In this document: positions 47,825-57,277 of the stretch, in pieces | Numbering within the stretch: the first letter of the stretch is position 1 | Layout: the number at the start of each line of letters is the position of its first letter | NCBI RefSeq assembly: GCF_001643015.1 | Contig: NZ_CP015622.1 | Location: forward strand, 1,191,358-1,255,357 | Source: Corynebacterium crudilactis | GTDB taxonomy: Bacteria; Actinomycetota; Actinomycetes; Mycobacteriales; Mycobacteriaceae | Length of the DNA stretch: 64,000 bases | Reading direction: 5' to 3' | Position numbers and translations under genes: made by a program | The notes under the pieces: model-generated | The model's input: the letters and a program-made list of their open reading frames with translations, nothing else | Told to the model about the DNA's origin: nothing | The model's database searches: none

Positions 47825-48517
47825 ATGCGTTTAGTTATCGCCCGTTGCTCAGTTGATTATGTTGGCCGTTTGGAAGCTCATCTTCCCTCCGCTGACCGCC
47901 TTTTAATGGTTAAGGCAGATGGCTCTGTCTCCATCCATGCAGATGATCGTGCCTATAAGCCACTTAACTGGATGACTCCGCCTTGTTCGTTAACGGAAAG
48001 CCCTATTACCGATGAAGATGGTGAGGCAACAGGGGAGAGCCTGTGGGTAGTGGAAAATAAAAAGGGTGAACAACTTCGCATTACTGTGGAAGAAATTCAT
48101 TCAGAGCAAAGCTTTGAACTTGGCCAAGATCCAGGTTTGATTAAGGATGGCGTAGAAGACCATCTGCAGGAACTCTTGGCAGAGCACATCACCACGCTAG
48201 GTGATGGATATACCTTGATTCGACGTGAATACCCGACCGCCATTGGTCCTGTCGATATTTTGTGCAGGAATTCAGATGGTGAGACTGTGGCTGTTGAAAT
48301 CAAGCGTCGTGGTGGTATTGACGGCGTTGAGCAGTTGACTAGGTACCTAGAATTGCTTAACCGTGATGAGCTACTGAAGCCAGTACATGGTGTGTTTGCT
48401 GCTCAGGAGATTAAGCCGCAAGCTAAGACACTTGCAGAAGATCGTGGTATTAAATGTGTGACACTGGATTATCAAGTACTTCGTGGCATTGAATCCAATG
48501 AACTCACGCTATTTTAA
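47825..48517 (+). CDS. nucS: Mismatch-specific endonuclease NucS/EndoMS
   Basis: A 230-residue nuclease that performs non-canonical mismatch repair in actinobacteria, which lack MutS and MutL. The N-terminal DNA-binding domain ([18 protein letters not shown]) and the C-terminal restriction-like nuclease domain are present. Catalytic residues are D144 (IGPVDILC), E158 and K160 (VAVEIKRR). The protein ends in NELTLF, a beta-clamp binding peptide. The ATG lies 27 bases after the DUF2550 gene, and a Cys/His mini-protein follows 13 bases later, probably in one transcript. Confidence 0.94.
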   Translation: MRLVIARCSVDYVGRLEAHLPSADRLLMVKADGSVSIHADDRAYKPLNWMTPPCSLTESPITDEDGEATGESLWVVENKKGEQLRITVEEIHSEQSFELGQDPGLIKDGVEDHLQELLAEHITTLGDGYTLIRREYPTAIGPVDILCRNSDGETVAVEIKRRGGIDGVEQLTRYLELLNRDELLKPVHGVFAAQEIKPQAKTLAEDRGIKCVTLDYQVLRGIESNELTLF

Positions 48518-48530
48518 GTAGCTGTGCACT

Positions 48531-48818
48531 ATGGCTCGAAAAAATCGTAGAAGTAATATTCAGCCGGCGAGAGATCTGCCAGTTGATGGAACATCCTATT
48601 GGGGAACCCAGTCTCAGGAGGGACCCAGCTGGACGTTTGGTGAGCCCTATTTAGTTCGTCAGATGGGTTCCTCAGCGGCAAAGAAATTCTATATTTGCCC
48701 TGGATGTAATCAGAACATTCCACCAGGTGTGGCTCACATTGTGGCGTGGCCTAAAGAAGCTGGTGGGGGCGCTGATGACAGGAGGCATTGGCACAAACCG
48801 TGCTGGGAGCGTCGATAA
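48531..48818 (+). CDS. Small Cys/His zinc-ribbon-like protein
   Basis: A 95-residue conserved actinobacterial protein. After a basic N-terminus (MARKNRRSN) comes a compact module CPGCNQNIPPGVAHIV...DRRHWHKPCW whose Cys-x2-Cys and His-x2-Cys pairs can bind one zinc, in a layout close to HNH or zinc-ribbon folds. It follows nucS by 13 bases, so a role with nucleic acids is plausible but unproven. I do not know an assigned function. Confidence 0.75.
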   Translation: MARKNRRSNIQPARDLPVDGTSYWGTQSQEGPSWTFGEPYLVRQMGSSAAKKFYICPGCNQNIPPGVAHIVAWPKEAGGGADDRRHWHKPCWERR

Positions 48819-48823
48819 GCTTT

Positions 48824-49279
48824 TTAAGCTTGTGGCTGCGTGATTTCCAGCAGCACGCCGCCTGCATCCTTGGGGTGCAGGAAGTTGATGCGGGCGCCGC
48901 CGGTGCCAATCTTCGGCTCAGGGTACAACAGGCGCACGCCTTGGCTGCGGAGGTGCTCTGACAGCGCATCAATATCATTGGTGCGCAGACACATCTGCTG
49001 GATGCCGGCTCCCTTTTTCTCAAGGAACTTAGCAATTGTAGATTCTTCATTGAGCGGGGCAAGTAGCTGAATCATGCCGTCAGTGCTCTTTAGATCTTTC
49101 GGGCCGATCATAGCCTCTGTGACACCTTGTTCCTCATTGGTTTCTTGATGGTGATTCACCCAGCCAAATGCGGAGCGGTAGAACTCGATGGCTTCCTCGA
49201 GGTTTGGTACGGCGATGCCCACGTGATCGAGGCAGACAACGTACTCATGGGGAATATTCAGAGACTGTGGATTAGGCAT
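48824..49279 (-). CDS. mce: Methylmalonyl-CoA epimerase
   Basis: A 151-residue glyoxalase-fold enzyme that interconverts (R)- and (S)-methylmalonyl-CoA. Metal ligands can be placed in LDHVGIAV (His), GMIQLLAP (Gln) and GGVLLEITQ (Glu). The fourth position, usually His, appears as Gln in GAGIQQMCLR, a variation I believe is common in actinobacteria. It is convergent with the zinc-ribbon gene (5-base gap) and divergent from the next gene. The mutase genes are not in the window. Confidence 0.88.
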   Translation of the reverse strand: MPNPQSLNIPHEYVVCLDHVGIAVPNLEEAIEFYRSAFGWVNHHQETNEEQGVTEAMIGPKDLKSTDGMIQLLAPLNEESTIAKFLEKKGAGIQQMCLRTNDIDALSEHLRSQGVRLLYPEPKIGTGGARINFLHPKDAGGVLLEITQPQA

Positions 49280-49367
49280 GCTTTGATTTTAAGCAGAAGA
49301 CGTTTCAGAAATATGTGGTTTGGTAACACAATTCACGAGAAACTAACCCCAGGGTAGGGTGGCAGAT

Positions 49368-49673
49368 ATGATTGTTGCATTTTCCGTTGCTCCCGCTGTT
49401 ACCGATAATCCTGATGCAGAGATGGCAGATGCCGTCACTGAAGCGATCCGCGTCGTCCGTGCCTCCGGTCTGCCAAATGAAACCAATGCCATGTTCACAC
49501 TCATTGAAGGTGAATGGGATGAAGTGATGGCTGTGATTAAAGAGGCTACGGAGGTAATTTCTACCGTTGCTCCGCGCACATCACTGGTGATTAAAGCAGA
49601 TATTCGCCCAGGATATACCGGCCAATTGACTCGAAAAGTAGAAGCTGTAGAAGAGCGCCTGGCTAGAGATTAG
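49368..49673 (+). CDS. MTH1187/YkoF-type thiamine-binding family protein
   Basis: A protein of about 101 residues starting MIVAFSVAP, the typical N-terminus of the DUF77/MTH1187 family. It has the ferredoxin-like pattern and the motif TNAMFTLIEGEWDEVMAVIKEA. Members form tetramers and some bind thiamine or HMP; the cellular role here is unknown. I chose ATG 49368, with AGGGTGG upstream; GTG 49359 in the same frame is an alternative. Confidence 0.8.
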   Translation: MIVAFSVAPAVTDNPDAEMADAVTEAIRVVRASGLPNETNAMFTLIEGEWDEVMAVIKEATEVISTVAPRTSLVIKADIRPGYTGQLTRKVEAVEERLARD

Positions 49674-49751
49674 CTTTGTGCATAGACTTAAGTTTTTGAG
49701 TTTTATTAAGTGCTAAAGATTAAAGGCTAAAAAGAAAGCGTGAATTAAGTC

Positions 49752-50678
49752 GTGACTACACCGAATCGTTTTGTTAGTGGCGCTATTGATTTAGGTGAGG
49801 TAAAAGCGCGTGCAGATGCACGCCAAAAGGCCCATGAACAGGGTCCAGCTTCTCAGGGCATTGCAACTTCTATTGAGGTCACCATGGAGACCCTGGAAAA
49901 TGAGGTATTGCGTCGGTCTACTCAGGTTCCAGTGATAGTGCTGGTTGGTACACCGCGTAGCCCTGATTCTGAGCAGCTGAAATCAGATCTCAGCGCGCTT
50001 GCTGCACAAAGTGAATTGAAGTTTATTTTCGCTTATGTCAATGCTGATACTGATGCTGATGTAGCTCAGGTATTTGGTGTGCAGGGTCTTCCATCTGTGA
50101 TTGCAGTGGCAGCAGGACGTCCACTTGCTGATTTTCAAGGCGGACAGCCGGCAGAAGCTCTCAAGCAGTGGACTGATCAGGTCATCCAAGCAATCAGTGG
50201 ACAATTAGAAGGCTTGCCAGCACAACCTTCTGGTAAAGACGCTGACGAGGAAGTAGAAGTGGAAGATCCTCGGTTTGATGCAGCAACTGATGCCCTGAAT
50301 CGGGGTGCTTTTGATGAAGCAATTGCTGTCTATGATGCGATCTTGGCAGAAGAGCCAGGACATGCAGATGCAAAGCAAGCACGTGATACTGCCAAGCTGT
50401 TAGCTCGACTAAGCGAAGTAGATTCAGCAGTAGACGTGATTGTTACTGCTGATGCAGATCCTCAGTCTGTGGATAAAGCTTTCGCTGCCGCTGATGCTGC
50501 TGTTGTCGCAGGTAATCCTGAAGCGGCATTCGATCGCCTGGTGGCTTTGTTGATGATTAGTGCTGGCGCACAGAAAGATCAGGTTAAAGAGCGCCTATTG
50601 GAACTTTTTGGCATGTTTGAGGCTGCTGATCCACGTGTGCTCCAAGCGCGAGGAAAAATGGCCAGCGCTTTGTTCTAG
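49752..50678 (+). CDS. Thioredoxin-like/TPR protein without a CXXC site (YbbN/CnoX-like)
   Basis: A 308-residue protein: thioredoxin fold (about residues 40-150; PVIVLVGTPRSPDSEQL, FAYVNADTDADVAQVFGVQGLPSVIAVAAG), an acidic linker (KDADEEVEVEDP) and C-terminal TPR-like helices (AATDALNRGAFDEAIAVYDAIL, AEEPGHADAKQARD). The thioredoxin CXXC is replaced by TPRS, so it cannot act as a disulfide reductase. The layout matches YbbN/CnoX, a chaperone-like partner of GroEL and DnaK in E. coli. GTG start at 49752. A bidirectional terminator follows. Confidence 0.85.
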   Translation: MTTPNRFVSGAIDLGEVKARADARQKAHEQGPASQGIATSIEVTMETLENEVLRRSTQVPVIVLVGTPRSPDSEQLKSDLSALAAQSELKFIFAYVNADTDADVAQVFGVQGLPSVIAVAAGRPLADFQGGQPAEALKQWTDQVIQAISGQLEGLPAQPSGKDADEEVEVEDPRFDAATDALNRGAFDEAIAVYDAILAEEPGHADAKQARDTAKLLARLSEVDSAVDVIVTADADPQSVDKAFAAADAAVVAGNPEAAFDRLVALLMISAGAQKDQVKERLLELFGMFEAADPRVLQARGKMASALF

Positions 50679-50685
50679 GAGATAA

Positions 50686-50736
50686 AAAACACGTGCCAAC
50701 GAAAGCTTAAGAAAAAGCTTTGTTGGCACGTGTTTT
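50686..50736. terminator. Bidirectional terminator between the TPR gene and glgB
   Basis: AAAACACGTGCCAAC (50686-50700) pairs perfectly with GTTGGCACGTGTTTT (50722-50736), and the stem continues inward with GAAAGCTT/AAGCTTT. A runs before and T runs after make it work for both convergent genes. Confidence 0.92.
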
Positions 50737-50746
50737 GTTTTTAAAC

Positions 50747-52942
50747 TTATCCCTGAAGTGCGTAGAATTGTGCACTCATCGCTGGGATATGCAGCTTAAC
50801 TGACTGCTGGAAACCATCACGTGGCTGCGCAACCGTGTGCACTGATTGTGCAATGCCGTTGTTCGCACCCATGAATTCTGATTCATCGGTGTTGAGAACA
50901 AGCTTCCATTCGCCCTCGGCTGCTGTTCCACATTCATAATCTGGTTGTGGAGTGCCAGACAGATTGAAGACACACAGCATCTGGGAGCCATCGCTGCCGA
51001 AACGCGTAAACGCCAAAATATTGTTGCCGGCATCATCGCCCTTATTCCATGCGAATCCTTCACCAGTGAAATCTTGAGTGTGGAGCGCAGGAGAGTCGGA
51101 ATAAACATTGTTGAGGGACCTGGTCAGGCTACGAATTGCCTCGTGGTATTCACCTTGCCAACCATCAACGATATTCCACGGAAGGCCATGTGCTTCAGAC
51201 CATTCTTCAGGCTGGCCGAATTCTTGGCCCATGAACAGCAGTTTCTTTCCAGGATGCGCCCACATGTAGGCAAGGAAAGTGCGCAGGCCTGCTGCCTTGT
51301 TCCAAGTATCTCCAGGCATACGATCCCACAGTGAGCCCTTGCCATGAACTACTTCATCGTGGGAGATAGGCAAAGTAAAGCGCTCAGAGAAGGCATAAAC
51401 CAAAGAGAATGTGAGCTCATTGTGGTGGAACGCGCGGTGCACTGGGTTCTTGGAGAAATACTCCAAGGTATCGTTCATCCAGCCCATATTCCACTTGAGT
51501 GAGAACCCTAAGCCACCGTCCCAAGTGGGAGCCGTAACGCCCGGCCAAGAAGTAGATTCCTCTGCGATGGTCAGAGCACCAGGGTGGAGACGAAGAACAG
51601 TGGCATTCATTTCCTGCAAGAACTGCACTGCTTCCAGATTCTCGCGGCCACCGTAGATATTTGGCTCCCATTCGCCGTGCTCACGGGAGTAATCTAGATA
51701 CAACATGGAGGCTACAGCATCGACGCGTAAGCCATCGATGTGGAATTCCTCAATCCAGTACAACGCATTGGCAACGAGGAAGTTGCGGACTTCATTACGG
51801 CCGAAGTCAAAGACAAGAGTGCCCCAGTCTTTTTGCTCGCCGCGCTTCCAGTCTGGGTGCTCGTAGAGAGCTTCGCCATCAAAGCGGGCGAGTGCCCAAT
51901 CATCTTTAGGGAAGTGGGCTGGAACCCAGTCCATGATGACACCGATGCCACGGGCATGGAATGCATCAATCAAGGCACGGAACTGATCTGGAGTGCCCCA
52001 CCGAGAACTCGGTGCGTAATAACCAGTGACCTGGTAGCCCCAAGAACCGCCAAAGGGATGTTCTGCGACAGGGAGGAACTCCACATGGGTATAGCCAAGG
52101 TCTGCGACATAATCCACAAGCTCAGTGGCGAGATCTTCGTAGTTTTTGCCCCACCGCCATGAACCCAAGTGGACTTCATAAACACTCATTGGCTTGGACG
52201 CGACATCAATGTTTGTGCGTTCACGTAGCCATGAAGAATCCTGCCATTGATAATCAGAAGAAGCGATGATGGAGCCTGTGGCTGGGGCAAGCTCAGCGCG
52301 ACGAGCCATCGGATCAGCTTTATCGCGGCGTTGGCCATCTTTAGTCTGAAGGGCGAACTTATAAACTTCACCTTCCACAACATCTGGGATAAACAATTCC
52401 CACAGGCCAGAACCACCCATGGAACGCATTGGATGGGCAGAAGCATTCCATCCGTTGAAACCACCTACCACCGCGCAACCAATAGCATTTGGAGCCCACA
52501 CTGTGAAAGCGGTGCCGCGGACTGCTCCCAGAGCAGTTTGGTACGTTTTGATATTTGCACCGAGAACTTCCCACAGGCGCTCGTGGCGACCTTCGGAGAA
52601 CAGATAAATATCCATTTCGCCGACGGTGGGGAGGAAGAAATACGGATCTGCCTTGATCTGTGGTTTTTGATCCGGCCAGGTGACCTCAAGACGGTAGTCA
52701 GCGTGTGCACGGCGACCTAGATCAATAGCAAAGATATCATCGCCGATGGAAGACATCGGCAGGGAGGTGCCGTCGATAAGCAATTGAACCTCCGTTGCGC
52801 CGATCTGGCGCGTGCGGACAACCGCACCAGCTTGGGTCTCATGCCACCCGTAGAAACCATGAGGATCGTGGTGGTTGCAATGGCGCAGGCGGGCCAAATC
52901 TGCCTCAGGAATGGTGATGTGGCTCGCGGGATCAACGGTCAT
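50747..52942 (-). CDS. glgB: 1,4-alpha-glucan branching enzyme
   Basis: A 731-residue GH13 enzyme that introduces alpha-1,6 branches into glycogen. An N-terminal extension and CBM48 domain (GTAFTVWAPNAIGCAVVGGFNGW, read in two parts) precede the barrel. Catalytic motifs are VIMDWVPAHFPKD, GLRVDAVASMLYLDY (nucleophile Asp), TIAEESTSW (acid Glu) and LPISHDEVVHGKG. The ATG at 52942 (MTVDPASH) has AAGGACG upstream; an earlier frame is not used. It lies 44 bases downstream of glgE and is probably co-transcribed. Confidence 0.96.
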   Translation of the reverse strand: MTVDPASHITIPEADLARLRHCNHHDPHGFYGWHETQAGAVVRTRQIGATEVQLLIDGTSLPMSSIGDDIFAIDLGRRAHADYRLEVTWPDQKPQIKADPYFFLPTVGEMDIYLFSEGRHERLWEVLGANIKTYQTALGAVRGTAFTVWAPNAIGCAVVGGFNGWNASAHPMRSMGGSGLWELFIPDVVEGEVYKFALQTKDGQRRDKADPMARRAELAPATGSIIASSDYQWQDSSWLRERTNIDVASKPMSVYEVHLGSWRWGKNYEDLATELVDYVADLGYTHVEFLPVAEHPFGGSWGYQVTGYYAPSSRWGTPDQFRALIDAFHARGIGVIMDWVPAHFPKDDWALARFDGEALYEHPDWKRGEQKDWGTLVFDFGRNEVRNFLVANALYWIEEFHIDGLRVDAVASMLYLDYSREHGEWEPNIYGGRENLEAVQFLQEMNATVLRLHPGALTIAEESTSWPGVTAPTWDGGLGFSLKWNMGWMNDTLEYFSKNPVHRAFHHNELTFSLVYAFSERFTLPISHDEVVHGKGSLWDRMPGDTWNKAAGLRTFLAYMWAHPGKKLLFMGQEFGQPEEWSEAHGLPWNIVDGWQGEYHEAIRSLTRSLNNVYSDSPALHTQDFTGEGFAWNKGDDAGNNILAFTRFGSDGSQMLCVFNLSGTPQPDYECGTAAEGEWKLVLNTDESEFMGANNGIAQSVHTVAQPRDGFQQSVKLHIPAMSAQFYALQG

Positions 52943-52986
52943 GATTATCGTCCTTGATAGATGAAACGGGGGAAAACATAAGGAAA

Positions 52987-55014
52987 CTATGCGCGGTAGG
53001 TTTTGATATCGCGCCAGGCTAGACGCTCGCGGCACGCTGCTGGAAGTTCTGGCAGCACGAAGACATGAGCGACATCGCGTAACGGCTCCAAGCGGACAAA
53101 ATTAGTGTCAGTCCACAGGTAACGGGAACCTGTGATGGCATCGCGGACCTCAAATTGAGCACCCGCTTCAAGGCCAAGAGCTCCAAGATCAAGGCGCACA
53201 GTTGCCTCGCGAGCGCTGCGCGGATCAAGGTTAACCACCACGAGCACAGTGTTTCCGGTCAGGGCATCAACCTTGGAGTACGCAAGGATCTGATCGTTAT
53301 CTGCATCGTGGAAGTGGATATTGCGCAACTGCTGGAGAGCCGGATTCGCGCGACGAACCTGGTTGAGCAGGCCGATATAATCCTCCAAGGAATCTCCACG
53401 CTCACGGGCGCCTTCGAAATCACGAGGGCGAAGCTCGTACTTTTCAGAATCCAAATACTCTTCTGAACCTGGCTTCACAGCCTGATGCTCAAATAGCTCG
53501 TAGCCGGAGTACACACCCCACACAGGCGACATCGTTGCTGCCAATACGGCGCGAATAGCAAACATCGCGCGTCCACCGTGCTGCAAGGACGCATGCAAAA
53601 TATCAGGAGTGTTCACAAAGAGGTTTGGACGAGACACATCCGCCATCTGAGCGATTTCAGTGGCAAATTCAGTAAGCTCCTCCTTGGTGACCTTCCACGT
53701 GAAGTAGGTGTAGGACTGTGAGAAGCCAATCTTGGCCAAGCCGTAGAGACGAGCTGGACGAGTGAAAGCCTCCGCGAGGAAAATAACCTCAGGGTTGGTT
53801 TCGTGGATTGCAGCAATGAGCCACTGCCAGAAATTCGCAGGCTTGGTGTGCGGGTTATCCACACGGAAGGTAGTAACACCTAGATCTACCCAGAACTTCA
53901 CCACGCGGTAAACCTCCGCATAGATTTTCTCAGGAGCATTATCAAAATTGATTGGGTAAATATCCTGGTACTTCTTAGGCGGATTTTCTGCGTAGGCAAT
54001 GGTGCCATCAGCTAGAACAGTGAAAAACTCGCGGTGCTCATTTGCCCATGGGTGATCTGGTGCAGCTTGGAGGGCTAAATCAAGAGCAATTTCAAGGTTC
54101 AGCTCGCGAGCACGGGCAATCAGAGCCTGGAAATCTTCGACAGAACCTAAACGTGGGTGAGTCGCATCATGTCCACCATCGTTGGAACCAATAGCCCAAG
54201 GAGATCCGACATCATGTGATTCAGGAGTAAGAGTGTTGTTGCGTCCCTTGCGGTTGACTTCACCGATGGGGTGAATCGGAGGGAAATAAACGGTATCGAA
54301 ACCCATTTTGGCAACCCGTTCCAACGCCTGGGCAGTGGTAGCGAAAGTGCCGTGGACGGGGGTACCTGAATCATCCCAGCCGCCAGTCGAACGAGGGAAA
54401 AGTTCGTACCAAGAGTTAACTAAAGCATCCCGGCGCTCTACGCGAACCTGCAGATTTTCACCCATGGTGACCAATTGGCGCAACGGGTTGAGCTCTAGAA
54501 GCTGAGTAACATCTGACCGCAGTGCTGGGGCGAGTCGTGCGCGTACATCGCCGCCGCGACGCAGTGAGGAGGCGACATCGAAAAGCGTGGTTCGATCTTC
54601 TCTGGGCAAATCCGCTGCAGCCTCTTCGAAAAGCTGGGCGCCGTGCTCAAAGTCGTTGTACAACTCCTCAGAACCCTGACCGGCTTCAATCTTGGTGGTT
54701 ATCGCATGACGCCAAGTAGCCAGTGGATCCGACCACGCATCCACACGAAATGTCCAATCACCTGGGACATCAGGAACGAAAAACGCATTAGCCTGATCCT
54801 GATTATGTGGGGTAGGGCGCATATGAATCTGAATAGGCTCTGCAGCCACCGAAGAATCATCTGGACCATGCACATTTAATGTCGCCGCGATGGCGTCATG
54901 GCCTTCACGCCAGACCACCGCAGACACAGGGACAATTTCACCCACTACTGCTTTTGCTGGATTTCCATCCAAAATCCGGGGACGAACATCATCGATTCCG
55001 AGACGGCCAGTCAC
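52987..55014 (-). CDS. glgE: Alpha-1,4-glucan:maltose-1-phosphate maltosyltransferase
   Basis: A 675-residue GH13_3 enzyme that adds maltose from maltose-1-phosphate to glucan chains, part of the trehalose-to-glycogen route of actinobacteria. The N-terminal family domain begins [21 protein letters not shown]. Catalytic motifs are [16 protein letters not shown] (nucleophile Asp) and [11 protein letters not shown] (acid Glu). The GTG at 55014 with GAGGAGAAAACT upstream gives the family length; the earlier in-frame ATG at 55059 is less likely. It pairs with glgB, which branches the product. It is divergent from the ABC ATPase gene. Confidence 0.95.
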   Translation of the reverse strand: MTGRLGIDDVRPRILDGNPAKAVVGEIVPVSAVVWREGHDAIAATLNVHGPDDSSVAAEPIQIHMRPTPHNQDQANAFFVPDVPGDWTFRVDAWSDPLATWRHAITTKIEAGQGSEELYNDFEHGAQLFEEAAADLPREDRTTLFDVASSLRRGGDVRARLAPALRSDVTQLLELNPLRQLVTMGENLQVRVERRDALVNSWYELFPRSTGGWDDSGTPVHGTFATTAQALERVAKMGFDTVYFPPIHPIGEVNRKGRNNTLTPESHDVGSPWAIGSNDGGHDATHPRLGSVEDFQALIARARELNLEIALDLALQAAPDHPWANEHREFFTVLADGTIAYAENPPKKYQDIYPINFDNAPEKIYAEVYRVVKFWVDLGVTTFRVDNPHTKPANFWQWLIAAIHETNPEVIFLAEAFTRPARLYGLAKIGFSQSYTYFTWKVTKEELTEFATEIAQMADVSRPNLFVNTPDILHASLQHGGRAMFAIRAVLAATMSPVWGVYSGYELFEHQAVKPGSEEYLDSEKYELRPRDFEGARERGDSLEDYIGLLNQVRRANPALQQLRNIHFHDADNDQILAYSKVDALTGNTVLVVVNLDPRSAREATVRLDLGALGLEAGAQFEVRDAITGSRYLWTDTNFVRLEPLRDVAHVFVLPELPAACRERLAWRDIKTYRA

Positions 55015-55182
55015 AGTTTTCTCCTCAACATGCGGTGTGAAGTGCGGGTAAGCGCACACAAGCTTAAAGATCTTCTATACAGACACACTGGCAAACGCGC
55101 CGGGGGTATGTCTCCTAACGAAAGCTTAATGGAGCTGTGTCACTTCCACACGGAAGCGGAGAAATCAGTCAAGATAGGAGGT

Positions 55183-56061
55183 GTGACTAACACCTTTAAT
55201 AACTCCGCTCCTGCCCCTATTCCAGCTGTTGGCCTGGAACCGGAAGACTTCAATGAAGATCTACTCATCGATTTTCAAGGAGTGTTCTTCAAACGAGACG
55301 GACGAAACCTCGTCGGCCCCCTTGATTGGCAAGTTGAGCTGGACGAGCGTTGGGTAATTATCGGACCTAATGGTGCCGGAAAAACCACCTTGATTCGCAT
55401 GGCTGCGGCTGAGGAATTCCCTTCTGGCGGTCACGCTCGCCTCATGGGAGAAAAAATCGGCAAAACTGACATGCGTGATCTACGCTCCATGATCGGTGTG
55501 AGCTCTTCCGCATTAGGCAACCGCATCCCAGGTGAGGAAAAAGTATCCGACCTCGTTATTTCTGCAGGATATGCCATTTTAGGTCGCTGGCGCGAAGAAT
55601 ACAGCGAAATGGATTTTGGCCAAGCAACCGAGATCCTAGAACAAGTTGGCGCCATGCACTTAGCAGACCGCACCTGGGGCACTCTTTCCGAAGGCGAGCG
55701 CAAACGTGTCCTCGTTGCACGCGCTTTGATGACAAACCCAGAACTACTCATCCTTGATGAACCAACCGCCGGAATGGACCTTGGTGGACGTGAAGATCTC
55801 GTTGGTTACCTCGGCGAACTCGCCATGGATCCTGACGCACCCGCCATCGTGATGATCACTCACCACGTAGAAGAAATTCCTGCCGGTTTCACCCATGCCA
55901 TGCTGCTGGACGAAGGCGGAGTCGTGGCACAGGGACTGATTAACACCGTGATGACCAATGAGAATCTATCCAAGGCCTTCCACCAGCCCATTCAGGTAGA
56001 CCGCATTGGAGAGCGTTACTTTGCTCGCAGGGTGCGTACAGCTAGAAGCCACAGGGCTTAA
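55183..56061 (+). CDS. Stand-alone ABC ATPase (ModF/YlmA-like)
   Basis: A 292-residue nucleotide-binding protein with a complete ABC cassette: Walker A IGPNGAGKTTLIRMAA, signature LSEGERKRVLVARAL, Walker B LLILDEPTAGMDLGG and the switch His in MITHHVEEIP. No membrane domain or permease gene is next to it. The GTG at 55183 is odd: AGGAGG ends only one base before it. CAAGAT 7 bases upstream of AGGAGGT would allow a leaderless start, or the protein could begin at an upstream ATG (55128, MELCHF). The function is unknown; soluble ABC proteins of this type have been linked to transport or translation. Confidence 0.8.
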   Translation: MTNTFNNSAPAPIPAVGLEPEDFNEDLLIDFQGVFFKRDGRNLVGPLDWQVELDERWVIIGPNGAGKTTLIRMAAAEEFPSGGHARLMGEKIGKTDMRDLRSMIGVSSSALGNRIPGEEKVSDLVISAGYAILGRWREEYSEMDFGQATEILEQVGAMHLADRTWGTLSEGERKRVLVARALMTNPELLILDEPTAGMDLGGREDLVGYLGELAMDPDAPAIVMITHHVEEIPAGFTHAMLLDEGGVVAQGLINTVMTNENLSKAFHQPIQVDRIGERYFARRVRTARSHRA

Positions 56062-56082
56062 CCCGCTGGGATCGTTGGGGGT

Positions 56083-56227
56083 AAGTTCGACTTCGCATAA
56101 ACGACTTCTCAGGAGCGACTTCTTATGTTCAACTTCTTAACAACGACTTCACTAGGAAATTTTGAAAAATCGTACTGAAGTCGAACCTGAGAAGTCGCTC
56201 CTGAGAAGTCGACCGCGTGAAGTCGAA
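56083..56227. repeat. Interspersed GAAGTCG/CGACTTC repeat, copy B
   Basis: Four CGACTTC units plus one CAACTTC variant lie on the left, and four GAAGTCG units on the right, around an AT-rich core. In the opposite orientation it matches copy A at 9636-9763, including the core. The rest of the 56062-56428 gap shows no gene; TAGACT near 56347 might belong to the promoter of the next gene. Confidence 0.75.
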
Positions 56228-56428
56228 CTTGAGAAAGCTCCCAGCCCCTGCCTCAAATCCTTAACCCACGTACCAAATCTACGCACTGCAGATTCAAGTA
56301 ATGAGGATTAGATCACACATTTTCGTGCGGACTGGGCACAGAATCCATAGACTAGGTCACAGAAGTTTTAGTGTGGAATTGCTTCACGCGAGGCTTTAAC
56401 AAGCTTTACAGAAAGTCAGGGTGCAGCA

Positions 56429-57229
56429 ATGGTGATGCAGGGCATTGGTGGAAGGAGACTAGCCGCAACGGTGCTGCTAGTTCGGGATAGGATCATCAAT
56501 GGACAGTCTGATGTAGAGGTCTACATTCAGGAGCGTGTGTCAACCATGGCAAACTTTCCTCGTGCCACTGTGTTTCCAGGCGGGGGAGTAGATTCTCGAG
56601 ATTTTGCGGATGGGCATGGGAAAGAAGTGTGGAGGGGGCCTAGTGCCGAGGACTGGGCTCTTCGTTTGGGTGTGGAACCGCATGTAGCTTATGCCTTGGT
56701 TTTTGCTGCCATTCGGGAGCTTTTTGAAGAAGCTGGAACGCTGCTTGCTGAATATACGGATGGTTCTGGTTTGGTGAAAGATACCAGCCATTTTCATGAT
56801 TACCGTGCGCAGTTGGAAACTCATGAAATTTCACTCACGGATATGTTGCAAAAAGAAAACCTTGCCATTCGTAGTGATCTGATTGTCCCTTTTGCCAGGT
56901 GGGTGAGCCCAGAGGGCAATAAGGGGCAGTTTGATACTTTTTCTTTTATCGCCGAAGAACCAGAGGGGCAATGGGTTGATGGAGATACTTCTGAGGCTTC
57001 TTCAACTGGCTATTTCCCGGCACGGCTCATTCTTGATGGGTGGCGCGCCGGGTTGCTCAGGTTAGTTATTCCGACCTGGGCTTCGCTGTTTGAGCTCTCA
57101 CAATTTCGTACTGTGGCGCAGCTCATGGAGTTCACGGAAAATATTACAGTCGAGCCGATGTTTAATGAGGCTATTGATAATCCTCGGTATGCGGAGTTCT
57201 ATCAAGCATTGCGGAAAGAACGGTTCTAA
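56429..57229 (+). CDS. Nudix hydrolase, NUDT19-like
   Basis: A 266-residue Nudix protein. The Nudix box is split: PGGGVDSRD supplies the glycines, and after an insertion of about 40 residues FAAIRELFEEAGTLL supplies the RExxEExG helix. This insertion is typical of the NUDT19/RP2 branch, some of which hydrolyse CoA esters. The N-terminus (GGRRLAATVLLVRD) forms the first strand. The ATG at 56429 has only a weak ribosome site (GTCAGGG). The substrate is not known. Confidence 0.85.
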   Translation: MVMQGIGGRRLAATVLLVRDRIINGQSDVEVYIQERVSTMANFPRATVFPGGGVDSRDFADGHGKEVWRGPSAEDWALRLGVEPHVAYALVFAAIRELFEEAGTLLAEYTDGSGLVKDTSHFHDYRAQLETHEISLTDMLQKENLAIRSDLIVPFARWVSPEGNKGQFDTFSFIAEEPEGQWVDGDTSEASSTGYFPARLILDGWRAGLLRLVIPTWASLFELSQFRTVAQLMEFTENITVEPMFNEAIDNPRYAEFYQALRKERF

Positions 57230-57277
57230 CTTACCCGTTATATGTGCTAACTCTGATGTGTGGTTTAAGGTTCAGTC

